From contig DASZXK010000069.1 in NCBI GenBank assembly GCA_035545855.1, positions 1-64,000 on the forward strand: 64,000 nucleotides of DNA. The letters are read 5' to 3'. Made by a program: the position numbers and the translations under genes. Under the pieces are notes generated by a model. It ran no database searches. It saw only the letters and a program-made list of their open reading frames with translations, and had not been told where the DNA came from. Source of the stretch: DASZVB01 sp035545855. Its GTDB lineage: Bacteria > Myxococcota_A > Polyangia > Polyangiales > Polyangiaceae. Positions 25,549 through 34,180 of the stretch are shown here, piece after piece; the first letter of the stretch is position 1; each line of letters starts with the position of its first letter.

Positions 25549-26946
25549 TCAGCTCCCCTCGAACAAGGTCGCGCCGGTGCGGGCTGCCCATCGGCCGCGG
25601 AGGAACACGATGCCGCAGACGACCATGCGCGCGAAGTGATCTCCGATGAGCGCGGCCCAGACCCAGACGAGGTCGTGCCCCATGAACCGGGTGAACGCCC
25701 AGGCGAGCGGGACCCGGAAGGCCCAGTTTCCGACGGCCGCTCCGACGAGCGGGGTCATGGTGTCCCCTGCCCCGCGGAGCACGCCGCCCAGCGTGAAATG
25801 CGCCCCCATGAACGGCTGCGCGATGGCGAGCATCGTCATGAACGGCACGAGGTTCTCGGCGACGTGGGCGTCGGCCGTGAAGCCGCGCGCGAGCGGCCCG
25901 CGGAGGAACAGGAACAGCGTCCCGAGGCCGCACATGAAGATCACGGCCTGGGCCACGGAGCGCGCCCCGGCCCGCTTCGCGCGCTCGGAATCCGACGCGC
26001 CGAGAGCCTGGCCGACGAACGTCGAGGCGGCGGCCGCGAACCCGAGCCCGGGCGCCCACGAGAAGGAGAGGAGGCGAACGCCGATCGCGTACGCCGCGAT
26101 GGCCGCCGAGCCGTAGGCCGAGAGGATCTTGAAGTACGTGAGGAGCGCGAGGCTCATGATGAGCCGCTCGCCCATGGAGGGCAGGGAGACCCGGAAGACC
26201 TCATTCGCGGAGGACAGCACCGCGGACGCGGCGCTCGAGACGTCTTCGTCGGCGCTCTCCCGCCGCGCGAGCATGACGTAGAGGAGCAGCCCCACGGCGT
26301 GCGCCGCGCAGGTCGCGATGCCCGCCCCGACGAGCTCGAGACGCGGGAGGCCGAACAGCCCGAACACGAGCAGGACGCTGAGCGCCGTCTTCACGGCCAT
26401 CACGACGGCGGCGATGACCATGGGCCCCCGGGTGTTCCGGCGAGCGCGGAGCGCGCTCTCGTACATGAAGGCGGCGGCGTAGAGCAGCATGGCGCCGGCG
26501 AAGAGACGGAAAAACGGAACCGCGATCTCGACGACGTCGGGCTCGGCGTCGAGGAGCCGCAGGATCTGCCGCGGGACGAGGATGGCGAGCGCGAGCCCGA
26601 GCGCCGCGACTCCTTCCGCGACCAGCACGGACGCGAGCACGACGCCCCGCGCTCGCCGCGGCTCGCGTGCACCGAGGGCGCGCGCGGCGAGCGCGACGCA
26701 TCCGATGCCGACGGACTGGAGCAGCGTCTCCACGAGGTGGACGCACTGCGTGGAGTAGCCCCAGGCGGCGACGGTGTGACGCCCGAGCCGCCCGACGAGG
26801 GCGACGTCCACGACGTCCACGACGTTCACGACGACGAACGAGAGCATCGCGGGCCACGCCATGCTCCAGATGTCGCGATCGAGGGCAGCGCCGTCGTCGG
26901 GTGAAACGAGCGGTGCTTCCCCGCTCGGTCCGACGCTGCTGTCCAT
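25549..26946 (-). CDS. MATE-family multidrug/toxin efflux pump
   Basis: A 465-residue integral membrane protein of about 12 helices. Features include DVVDVALVGRLG in helix 1-2, TQCVHLVETLLQSVGIGCVALAARALGA, and the second-half repeat with AAASTFVGQALGA and GVLRGAGDTMTP. These are typical of NorM/DinF-type Na+ or H+ antiporters. ATG 26946 is preferred over an upstream GTG at 26967. It heads an operon with thiD and the thioesterase. The 231-bp upstream gap, shared with 27178 and divergent, shows no further gene. Confidence 0.9.
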   Translation of the reverse strand: MDSSVGPSGEAPLVSPDDGAALDRDIWSMAWPAMLSFVVVNVVDVVDVALVGRLGRHTVAAWGYSTQCVHLVETLLQSVGIGCVALAARALGAREPRRARGVVLASVLVAEGVAALGLALAILVPRQILRLLDAEPDVVEIAVPFFRLFAGAMLLYAAAFMYESALRARRNTRGPMVIAAVVMAVKTALSVLLVFGLFGLPRLELVGAGIATCAAHAVGLLLYVMLARRESADEDVSSAASAVLSSANEVFRVSLPSMGERLIMSLALLTYFKILSAYGSAAIAAYAIGVRLLSFSWAPGLGFAAAASTFVGQALGASDSERAKRAGARSVAQAVIFMCGLGTLFLFLRGPLARGFTADAHVAENLVPFMTMLAIAQPFMGAHFTLGGVLRGAGDTMTPLVGAAVGNWAFRVPLAWAFTRFMGHDLVWVWAALIGDHFARMVVCGIVFLRGRWAARTGATLFEGS

Positions 26947-27177
26947 GTCAGCCGCGGAAGCTAGCACCTCGAGGCCCGGCCCGCGGCCGTGTCGGCGCGA
27001 CGGCGATTCCCCCGCGTGTCGGCTCTGTCAGCGACTGGCACGGCGCTCCCACCCGGGCTTCGGGGCAGGTCCGCGGCCGGCGCATGTTCCAGGCAGGTTT
27101 CTCGAGCTTGTAATCAATTGTCACCGGTCGGGATCCGCCGTGGCTGGATCCGACAGCGCTCCTTAACCTGATTGCCG

Positions 27178-27852
27178 ATGCGGTCCGGGTTTGCCTTCGC
27201 GCTCTCCGTGGCGGTCGCCCTCGCGGGGACGGGCTGCGCCGGTGCCCTCGGCAACGGAGCGGCGCTCTCGGCCCGGAGCGCGGACGAATCCGTCTCCGTC
27301 GGCGAGCGGCGGGACGTCGCTGCCGGCCTGGTCGTCACCAAGCCGCTCGAGTTCGACCGCGGCGACCACCACTACATCGGCGGCATCGCGCGCGGGCTCG
27401 TGCCGGCCACGCCGGATCAGGTGCTCGCCGCGCTCGACGACGTGGACGCCCTCCGGGCCATGCTCCCGCGAACGAAGCGAGCGACGTTCGTCGACGCGGA
27501 GGGCGGCGCCCGGCGCATCGAGCTCCGTCAGGGGAACTCCGTCGTGGACGCGACGTACACCGTCCGCCTCGCTCCGACCGGCCCGGGCGAGCTCGGGTTC
27601 CGGCTGGATCCGTCCCGCCCCCACGACATCGACGACGTCTACGGGTACTTCAAGGTGGAACCGTACGACGGGACGCGGAGCCTCGTCACGGTCGCCGCGG
27701 CGGTGGACGTCGGCTCCGGCCTGACGGTGATGCTCTTCGGCAAGCGCGTGCAAGACGTCATCCTCTCCACGCCGGGCGCGATGAAGACGTTCTTCGCACG
27801 GAGCGAGGGCTTGCCCGCCGGGTCGTTCGTGGCGCAAAACGACGCTCGTTGA
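27178..27852 (+). CDS. START/SRPBCC-like lipoprotein
   Basis: A 224-residue protein. Its signal ends in the lipobox AGTGC. The mature part (YIGGIARGLVPATPDQVLAAL, VDATYTVRL, YGYFKVEPYDGTRSLVTVAAAVD) resembles SRPBCC/START hydrophobic-ligand domains, which also occur as lipoproteins in myxobacteria. The ligand is unknown. ATG 27178 is preferred over TTG 27172. Its stop overlaps the TTG start of the methyltransferase gene (TTGA). Confidence 0.72.
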   Translation: MRSGFAFALSVAVALAGTGCAGALGNGAALSARSADESVSVGERRDVAAGLVVTKPLEFDRGDHHYIGGIARGLVPATPDQVLAALDDVDALRAMLPRTKRATFVDAEGGARRIELRQGNSVVDATYTVRLAPTGPGELGFRLDPSRPHDIDDVYGYFKVEPYDGTRSLVTVAAAVDVGSGLTVMLFGKRVQDVILSTPGAMKTFFARSEGLPAGSFVAQNDAR

Positions 27853-29000
27853 ACGCGTCCCTCCCGCTCGTCTGCGCGCACCGTCCCCCCTGCCCCGGCT
27901 GTCCGCGGCTCGGAGAACCCGGCGTCGCCCCCGAGGCACTCGCCGCGCTCTCCGCGCTCGCCGGACGTCACGGGCTTCCGGAGCCGCCGGTCACCCTGGG
28001 CGCGAGGACGGGCTTTCGACTGCGGGCGCGGCTGGCCGTCCGCGGGCGCATGACCGCGCCGAAGATCGGGATCTTCGAGCTCGGCTCGCACCGCGTCGTG
28101 GACGTCCCTCGGTGCCTCGTCCATCACCCGCTCGTGAACGAAGTGGCGGCCGTGCTCCGGCGCGCCATCGTCGACGCGCGCTGTCCGCCGTACTCGGACG
28201 AGGCGCACCGCGGCGTGCTCCGCTACGTGCAGATCGTCGTCGAACGCCGGAGCGAGACGGCGCAGGTCGTCCTGGTCGGAGCCTCGGAGGTCGTGGACCC
28301 GCTGCGCGACCTCGCCGAGCTCCTCTCGCGCCGCCTCGGACCGCGCCTTCACTCGCTCTTCTGGAACGGAAACCCGGCGCAGACGAACACGATCCTCGGC
28401 CCCGCCTGGCAGAAACTCGAAGGCCCGGACGCCGTCGTCGAGACGATCGGCGGCGCGTCGGTGTTCTACCCGCCGGCCGCGTTCGGCCAGAACAACCTGG
28501 ACCTCGCCGATTCGATCGTCCAGGTGGTGCAGGCGAAGGTGCCGCCCGGGTCCCGGATCGTCGAGCTCTACGCGGGAACCGGCGCGCTCTCCCTCGGGCT
28601 CGTCGGACGGTCGGCCTCGCTCGTCGCGAACGAGGTCTCGGAAGGGTCCCTCGAGGGCCTCCGCGCGGGGATCGCGGCTCTCCCGGGAGAGCTCGCCGCG
28701 CGGGTCCGCGTCGTGCCGGGGTCCGCGGCAGGCGCCGTGGGAGAGCTCGCGTCGGCGGACGTCGTGATCGTCGATCCTCCGCGGAAGGGTCTCGACCCGG
28801 CGGTGCGCGTCGCGCTCGAAGCGCGGCCGCCGTCTCGCCTCGTCTACGTCGCGTGCGGCGTCGCGTCGTTCCTCGAGGATGCACGCGCCCTCCTCGCGAA
28901 CGGACGGACACGCCTCTCCGATCTGCGCGTCTTCGACCTGTTCCCGCACACGGAGCACGCGGAGGTCGTGGCCACGTTCGACGCCGCCCCTCCCCGCTGA
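27849..29000 (+). CDS. RlmD/TrmA-type (uracil-5-)-methyltransferase
   Basis: A 383-residue SAM-dependent RNA m5U methyltransferase. The N-terminal cluster motif is C9-x5-C15-x2-C18 (CAHRPPCPGC), the AdoMet site ELYAGTGALSL, the IVDPPRKG motif and the catalytic Cys in LVYVACGVASF. There is no TRAM domain, and it is shorter than E. coli RlmD. Whether it methylates 23S rRNA or tRNA cannot be decided. It uses a TTG start overlapping the upstream stop, implying coupling. Confidence 0.87.
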   Translation: MNASLPLVCAHRPPCPGCPRLGEPGVAPEALAALSALAGRHGLPEPPVTLGARTGFRLRARLAVRGRMTAPKIGIFELGSHRVVDVPRCLVHHPLVNEVAAVLRRAIVDARCPPYSDEAHRGVLRYVQIVVERRSETAQVVLVGASEVVDPLRDLAELLSRRLGPRLHSLFWNGNPAQTNTILGPAWQKLEGPDAVVETIGGASVFYPPAAFGQNNLDLADSIVQVVQAKVPPGSRIVELYAGTGALSLGLVGRSASLVANEVSEGSLEGLRAGIAALPGELAARVRVVPGSAAGAVGELASADVVIVDPPRKGLDPAVRVALEARPPSRLVYVACGVASFLEDARALLANGRTRLSDLRVFDLFPHTEHAEVVATFDAAPPR

Positions 29001-29002
29001 AA

Positions 29003-30571
29003 TCAGTCGTCCAGCAGCTTCCGGACGAGGCGGAGGAAGGCGTCGGGTTCGTACGGTTTTTCCACGAGAGGCAGGAGCTCGGCGGCGGCGAGGGAGCGCT
29101 CGGTCGAACCGCTCGTGAACAGGATGCGGGCGTCGGGGTTCAGCGCCCGGATCCGCTCCGCGGCCTCCCGACCGTCGAGGTTCGGCATCGCGACGTCCAT
29201 CAGCACGAGCGCGATCTCCTGGACGTTCTCCCCGTAGACCCGGACCGCGTCGAGCCCGTCGCGTGCGAGGAGCACGCGGTAGCCGACGCGACCGAGGAGC
29301 TTCGCGACGAGGTTTCGAACGTCGTCCCGGTCCTCGGCCACGAGGATCGTCTCCGTCCCACCGGTGACCGCGCCTTCGAGCTTGGTTCCGACGCTGTCGG
29401 CCCGGCGAGAGACGGCCGGGAGGTAGATCTTGAACGTCGTCCCCTTTTCCACCTCGCTGTAGAGATGGATCATCCCACCGTGGAGCTGGACGATGCCGTA
29501 CACCGTCGCGAGGCCGAGCCCGGCGCCGCGCCCCGGCGCCTTGGTGGTGAAGAAGGGCTCGAATGCGTGATCGCGCACCTCCGCCGGCATCCCGACGCCG
29601 TCGTCCGAGACGGTGAGGAGCACGTAGCGCCCGGGCTTCGCCCAGGGGTGGGACTCCTGGTACTTGCCGTTCACGAGCACGTTCTCGGTCTCGACGATGA
29701 TTCGACCGCCCCGCGGCATGGCGTCCCGCGAGTTGATGCAGAGGTTCAGGAGCACCTGTTCGAGGAGAGAAGGATCGGCCGTCACGGTCCCGAGCTGGTG
29801 ACCCGGGATGAAGTCGAGCTCCACGGCGCGAGGTAGCGCGCGGCGGACGAGCGCGACGAAGCGCTCGACGACGTCGTTCAGATCCACCTGCTCGAGGCGC
29901 GCGATGCGACTCGCGCCGATGGCGCGGAGCCTCCTCGCGAGCTCCGCCGCGCGACGACTCGCCTCCTGGATCCGGAGCAGCTGTTCGCGTCGCGGATCCT
30001 CGGCGTCGAGCCCTTCCGCGGCGAGGTTGCCGTGGGTCGAGAAGACGAGGACGAGCTCGTTCAGCTCCTGAGCGACGCCGTCGGCGAGACGGCCCACTGC
30101 GTCCATCCGCCGCCCGTGGGCGAGGTGCTGCTCGACGCGACGGCGCTGCGTGACGTCCCGACAGGTGACGACGAGCCGGGAGGGCTCGGCACCGCTGCCG
30201 AGGGGCGCGACGCCGAACTCGACGACTTGAGGCCGCTCCCCCGCGGGATGATCCGCGCGATCCGACTCCAGCCAGACCGGCTGCCCGAGCGACTGGGCGC
30301 GATCCAGGGCCTCTCGCGGGGCGCCGTCCGTCCGCCCGGAGCTCAGCTCCGAGATGGAGCGTCCGACGCAGTCGCTCTCCGTGAGACCGAAGAGCCCACG
30401 GTTTCCGAACTGGATGCGTCCGCCGCCGTCGACCACCGAGACGTCGAAGGGGAGGGCGCTCAGCACGGACCTCAGCCGCTGCTCTTCCTCGCGAAGAGCG
30501 GCGAGCGAAGACTCGAGCTCCTGAACGCGTTCTTGGAGGTGAGCCACCTCACCATTCACGGACGACCCCAT
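29003..30571 (-). CDS. Hybrid sensor kinase with degenerate H-box plus receiver domain
   Basis: A 522-residue protein: N-terminal coiled coil (5-35), PAS domain (36-140), dimerisation helices (145-215), HATPase (about 225-390) and receiver (about 403-520). ATP-site motifs look intact (N box NLCINSRDAM, G1 DDGVGM, G2 GLGLATVYGI). The receiver has phosphorylatable D459 (LMDVAMPN) and Lys in VEKPYEP. In the H box, relatives read GGVAHDFNNLL; here it is GVAQELNELV, with Gln168 in place of the phospho-accepting His. No signal or membrane helix is visible, so it is cytoplasmic. Confidence 0.85.
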   Translation of the reverse strand: MGSSVNGEVAHLQERVQELESSLAALREEEQRLRSVLSALPFDVSVVDGGGRIQFGNRGLFGLTESDCVGRSISELSSGRTDGAPREALDRAQSLGQPVWLESDRADHPAGERPQVVEFGVAPLGSGAEPSRLVVTCRDVTQRRRVEQHLAHGRRMDAVGRLADGVAQELNELVLVFSTHGNLAAEGLDAEDPRREQLLRIQEASRRAAELARRLRAIGASRIARLEQVDLNDVVERFVALVRRALPRAVELDFIPGHQLGTVTADPSLLEQVLLNLCINSRDAMPRGGRIIVETENVLVNGKYQESHPWAKPGRYVLLTVSDDGVGMPAEVRDHAFEPFFTTKAPGRGAGLGLATVYGIVQLHGGMIHLYSEVEKGTTFKIYLPAVSRRADSVGTKLEGAVTGGTETILVAEDRDDVRNLVAKLLGRVGYRVLLARDGLDAVRVYGENVQEIALVLMDVAMPNLDGREAAERIRALNPDARILFTSGSTERSLAAAELLPLVEKPYEPDAFLRLVRKLLDD

Positions 30572-30726
30572 GTTCTCGAGTACCCCGCAGTGACCGGTTT
30601 CCTCTGCAATCTAGCCGAGGACTCGCGATCGCCGCGACGAATTTCCGCGCCTCCGGCGCCGTCCAATTCAGGCGACATCGCTCTCGGCCGCTAGGGGCAC
30701 TTCAGGGTCCGCCGAGCGGGCTCGGG

Positions 30727-32277
30727 ATGCTAGCGTCGGTGCTCGTGCGAGCGCTCGCCTTCGTTCCGTTGCTCGCCGTCGCGTGCGGCCGCGACGCCGC
30801 GCTCCCGGGAGCGCCCGTTCCCGCCTCGGTCAGGGTCGCGGGCCGTCCCGTGCTCGCGCTCTCCGCCGGTGACGTGACCGGCGACCGCGCCATCGTGTGG
30901 GCACGCACGGACGGCTACGCCGCGCTCCACGTGGTCGTCGATGGCGGCGGTCGGTCGTTCACGGGCACGAGTTGGGCCGTCGCCGGGCACGACTACGCGG
31001 CCAAGGTACGGTTCACGGGCCTCTCGCCCGGAGGGACGTTTTCGTACGTCGCCTGGTTCTCGGCGGACGAGCATGCGGGGGACCCGCCGCCCGACGCGGC
31101 GCGCGGCACGTTCCACACGGCTCCGGCCTCCGACCGGCCCGTCCCGGTGACCTTCGGCTGGAGCGGCGACCTCGGCGGTCTGAACGTGTGCCGCGACGCG
31201 AAGGAGGGGTTTCCCATCTTCGAGACGCTCACCGGTCGGGATCTCGATTTCTTCATCGGGCTCGGCGACATGATCTACGGGGATCAACCCTGCGAGGCGC
31301 GGGGTCTGTACGGCCAGAACGAACAGATCCCGATGAGCGTCCGCGAGGCGCCGACCCTCCGCGCGTTCTGGGAGCACTGGAAGTACAACCAGGGCGACGC
31401 GGGCTTCGTGCGCTTCCTCAGGAGCACCAGCTACTACGCCGTCTGGGACGACCACGAGGTCGTGAACGACTTCTCGCCCACGGACGCCTGGCACCGCTTC
31501 CCGCCGTACACGATCGGCGCCGATCTCGTCCCCCTCGGACGCCAGGCTCTGTTCGACATGAACCCGATCGCCGAGGAGACCACGGCGCGCCAGTACCGCT
31601 CGTATCGCTGGGGCAAGCACCTCGAGCTCGTGATCCTCGACACGCGCTCCTACCGCAGCGAGGACTCGAGGCCCGACACGGAAGAGCACCCGAAGACGAT
31701 GCTCGGCGCCGAGCAGCGAGCGTGGTTCGAGCGGGTCGTCGCCGGCTCGGATGCGACCTGGAAGGTCGTCGTGTCGAGCGTCCCGATCTCCATCCCGACC
31801 GGACGCGGCGGCAGCGCGGGACGGGACGGCTGGGCGAACTACGACACCCCCGCGGGCTATGAGCGGGAGCTCCGCGGGATCTTCTCCGCCTTCCGGGACG
31901 CGCACGTGAAAAACCTCCTCTTCATCACGACGGACGTACATTTCGCGACGGCGTTCCGCTACCGGCCGTTCGAAGACGATTTCCTCGTGTACGAGGTCAC
32001 GGCGGGGCCCTTGAACGCCATGCTCCTTCCGACGCACGCAGAGGACGACACGTTCCACCCCGAGCGCCTCTTCTTCTTCGGGCCGCCGAGGCCGCCGACG
32101 ACCTTCGACGAAGCCAAGGGATTCATGAACTGGGCGAAGGTGACGCTCTCCGCGACGGGGAGCCTCGGGGTCGGAATCCTGAGCGCGCTCGGGACGGAAG
32201 TGGCGCGGCTGGACGTCGATCCAGGCGCCGCTACTTCAACGTCTTCCGGAGCGGAAGCTCCGGGATCATCCAGGTGA
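30727..32277 (+). CDS. PhoD-like alkaline phosphatase/phosphodiesterase lipoprotein
   Basis: A 516-residue protein with lipobox LLAVAC. An N-terminal fibronectin-like domain (residues 40-130) precedes the PhoD metallophosphoesterase domain. Motifs include FFIGLGDMIYGD, YYAVWDDHEVVNDF, LVILDTRSYRS and ITTDVHFA. PhoD enzymes use Fe/Ca to hydrolyse phosphomono- and diesters outside the cytoplasm. The 3' end overlaps the convergent MFS gene by 47 bases. The 155-bp upstream gap shared with the kinase gene probably holds both promoters, but none is obvious. Confidence 0.88.
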   Translation: MLASVLVRALAFVPLLAVACGRDAALPGAPVPASVRVAGRPVLALSAGDVTGDRAIVWARTDGYAALHVVVDGGGRSFTGTSWAVAGHDYAAKVRFTGLSPGGTFSYVAWFSADEHAGDPPPDAARGTFHTAPASDRPVPVTFGWSGDLGGLNVCRDAKEGFPIFETLTGRDLDFFIGLGDMIYGDQPCEARGLYGQNEQIPMSVREAPTLRAFWEHWKYNQGDAGFVRFLRSTSYYAVWDDHEVVNDFSPTDAWHRFPPYTIGADLVPLGRQALFDMNPIAEETTARQYRSYRWGKHLELVILDTRSYRSEDSRPDTEEHPKTMLGAEQRAWFERVVAGSDATWKVVVSSVPISIPTGRGGSAGRDGWANYDTPAGYERELRGIFSAFRDAHVKNLLFITTDVHFATAFRYRPFEDDFLVYEVTAGPLNAMLLPTHAEDDTFHPERLFFFGPPRPPTTFDEAKGFMNWAKVTLSATGSLGVGILSALGTEVARLDVDPGAATSTSSGAEAPGSSR

Positions 32278-34000
32278 CGAGCCACGCGGCGAGCACCATC
32301 ACGGCGACGCACGTGTAGACGCGCGTGACGGCGATGGTGAACGCGTGACGCACGCCGGCGCCGAGGCGCTCCGTGACGTCGGCGCGGATGCGCTCGAAGA
32401 CGCCGCCGAGATGCGACACGGCCTGGCCGCCGTTCGCCTCCGTGCGGAAGATCTCGAGCGCGCTGTCCCGCGACTCGGCGGACGCGCCTTGAAGAGTTCG
32501 CTCGAACGCGGGCTCGTCGTTCCGGTGGAGCGCGACCACGGCCGTGGCGAGGCGGCGGCCCATCTCGGCGCGCACGGAGCCCTCCGCGGATTTCAGCATC
32601 TGCTCCACGTTCGGTCGACCTCGGGTGCCGGATCCGATCGCGACCTTCACACCGGGGAGGCTGCCGAGCTCCGCCTGGAAGGAGGAGAGGAGCGACGCGC
32701 CGAGGACCGCCCCGAGCGCCGCCGCCCCCACGAGCCCGCCGATCTGGCGGCAGAACTGGCTCGCGCTGGTCGCCTGTCCGATCTTCTGGTGCTCCACCGA
32801 GTTCTGGACCGCGAGCGGGTAGAGCGGCATCGTGGGACCGATGCCGACGCCGCAGAGCACCATGTACACGGTGACCTGCCAGTAGGAGACGTGCTCGTCC
32901 ATCCGCGAGAGCAGGATGGATCCGACGAAGAGGAGCGCCCCGCCCACGAGCATGATCGGCTTGTAGCGACCGAAGCGCGACGCGAGCCGCCCCCCGGCGA
33001 CCGAGCCGACGACCATGCCCATGGAGAGCGGGATGAGGCTCGCGCCCGCCTGGGTCGCGGAGACTCCGACGACGTTCACCAGGAACAGTGGAAGGAACAG
33101 GATCGCCCCGAACATCGTGCCGCCGTAGAGGAACAGCGCGCCGCTCGCGACCGAGAACACCTTGTTCCTGAACAGCTTGAAATCCAGGATGCTGCTCTCG
33201 ATGACCAGCGACCGCCGCGCGAGCAGCGTCATGCAGAGAACGGTGGTCGCGAGGAGCGCCGCGCGCGTGCCGTTTCCCATCGCCGCCGGCGGGACCTGGA
33301 GTGCGAGCACGAGAGGCCCGACCGCGAGCACGAGGAGCGCCGCGGAGAGCCGGTCCAGACGGTGCGGCGTAGCTCCCGAATGGAGCGGCGGCATCCGGGT
33401 CGCGACGTTCCAGAGGGCCACCGCGCCGAGCGGGACGTTCACGTAGAACACCCAGCGCCAGCCCGAGACGCCCCGCACGAAGGAGCTCCCGTGGTCGGCG
33501 AGGAAGCCCCCGACGAGCGGCCCGAGGACGCTCGCGATCCCGAACGTCGCGCCGATCATCCCCTGGTACTTCCCGCGCTCCGCAGGCGGGAACAGGTCGG
33601 CGATGACGATGAAGGCCATCGAGAAGAGGCCCGCCGCGCCGAGTCCCTGGAGGCCGCGGAAGAAGATGAGCTGACTCATCCCGTCACCGAGGAGCGGAAG
33701 CGGGCCGAACTGACCCGCCATGCCGCAGAGCGCCGACCCGAAGAGGAACGTGCCGATCGCGCCGAGGACGATCGTCCGCTTCGAGTGCATGTCCGCGAGC
33801 TTCCCGTAGATCGGCACCATGACGGTGGACGACAGGAGGTACGCCGTCGCGGTCCACGTGTATCTGGTGAGGCCGTGGAGCTCGTCGGCGATCTTCGGCA
33901 TCGCCGTCGCGACGATGGTCTGGTCGAGGGCGCCCAGGAAGAGCGCGAGCATCACCCCGAGCAGCGTGCGGGTCGGGTTCTCGCGGTGGTCCGGTTCCAT
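32231..34000 (-). CDS. MFS drug exporter, DHA2/EmrB-QacA type
   Basis: A 589-residue 14-helix proton-driven exporter. ATG 34000 begins MEPDHRENPTRTLLGVM. Motifs are LDQTIVATAMPKI in helix 1, GKLADMHSKRTI (motif A) and GPLVGGFLADHG (motif C). A soluble loop of about 100 residues lies before the last helix. The tail overlaps the PhoD gene on the other strand by 47 bases. The LysR gene upstream points the same way, 74 bases away, so it could share the transcript or control this gene. Confidence 0.92.
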   Translation of the reverse strand: MEPDHRENPTRTLLGVMLALFLGALDQTIVATAMPKIADELHGLTRYTWTATAYLLSSTVMVPIYGKLADMHSKRTIVLGAIGTFLFGSALCGMAGQFGPLPLLGDGMSQLIFFRGLQGLGAAGLFSMAFIVIADLFPPAERGKYQGMIGATFGIASVLGPLVGGFLADHGSSFVRGVSGWRWVFYVNVPLGAVALWNVATRMPPLHSGATPHRLDRLSAALLVLAVGPLVLALQVPPAAMGNGTRAALLATTVLCMTLLARRSLVIESSILDFKLFRNKVFSVASGALFLYGGTMFGAILFLPLFLVNVVGVSATQAGASLIPLSMGMVVGSVAGGRLASRFGRYKPIMLVGGALLFVGSILLSRMDEHVSYWQVTVYMVLCGVGIGPTMPLYPLAVQNSVEHQKIGQATSASQFCRQIGGLVGAAALGAVLGASLLSSFQAELGSLPGVKVAIGSGTRGRPNVEQMLKSAEGSVRAEMGRRLATAVVALHRNDEPAFERTLQGASAESRDSALEIFRTEANGGQAVSHLGGVFERIRADVTERLGAGVRHAFTIAVTRVYTCVAVMVLAAWLVTWMIPELPLRKTLK

Positions 34001-34060
34001 CGGCGGCGCGGACTTTGTCCGAGAACGGGCCGAGGCGAAAGGGGCCTGTCGGCGAGCGGC

Positions 34061-34180
34061 GTCGTCGGGTTTCGCTACGGGCGGACCTTGTCCCCCGTGG
34101 CTTGCTTCGCAGCCGCTCCCCCTCCCGCCCTTCGGGCGCGCTCGCCTGGCTCGCGAGGCCGCGAAGCGGTGGTCTTCGAC
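34061..34180. repeat. Dispersed intergenic repeat, copy E, inside the LysR 3' end
   Basis: It shares GGACCTTGTCCCCCG and the following GGCTT with copy B (20591). Then come GCTCCCCCT and related GGGCGCGCTCGCC/GCTCGCG blocks in the same order. Most of it lies within the reading frame of the LysR gene. Confidence 0.55.

Noticed and set aside
24700..27177. TPP riboswitch upstream of the thiD operon.
   Set aside because: No CUGAGA-type thi-box was found in the 231-bp region before the MATE gene.
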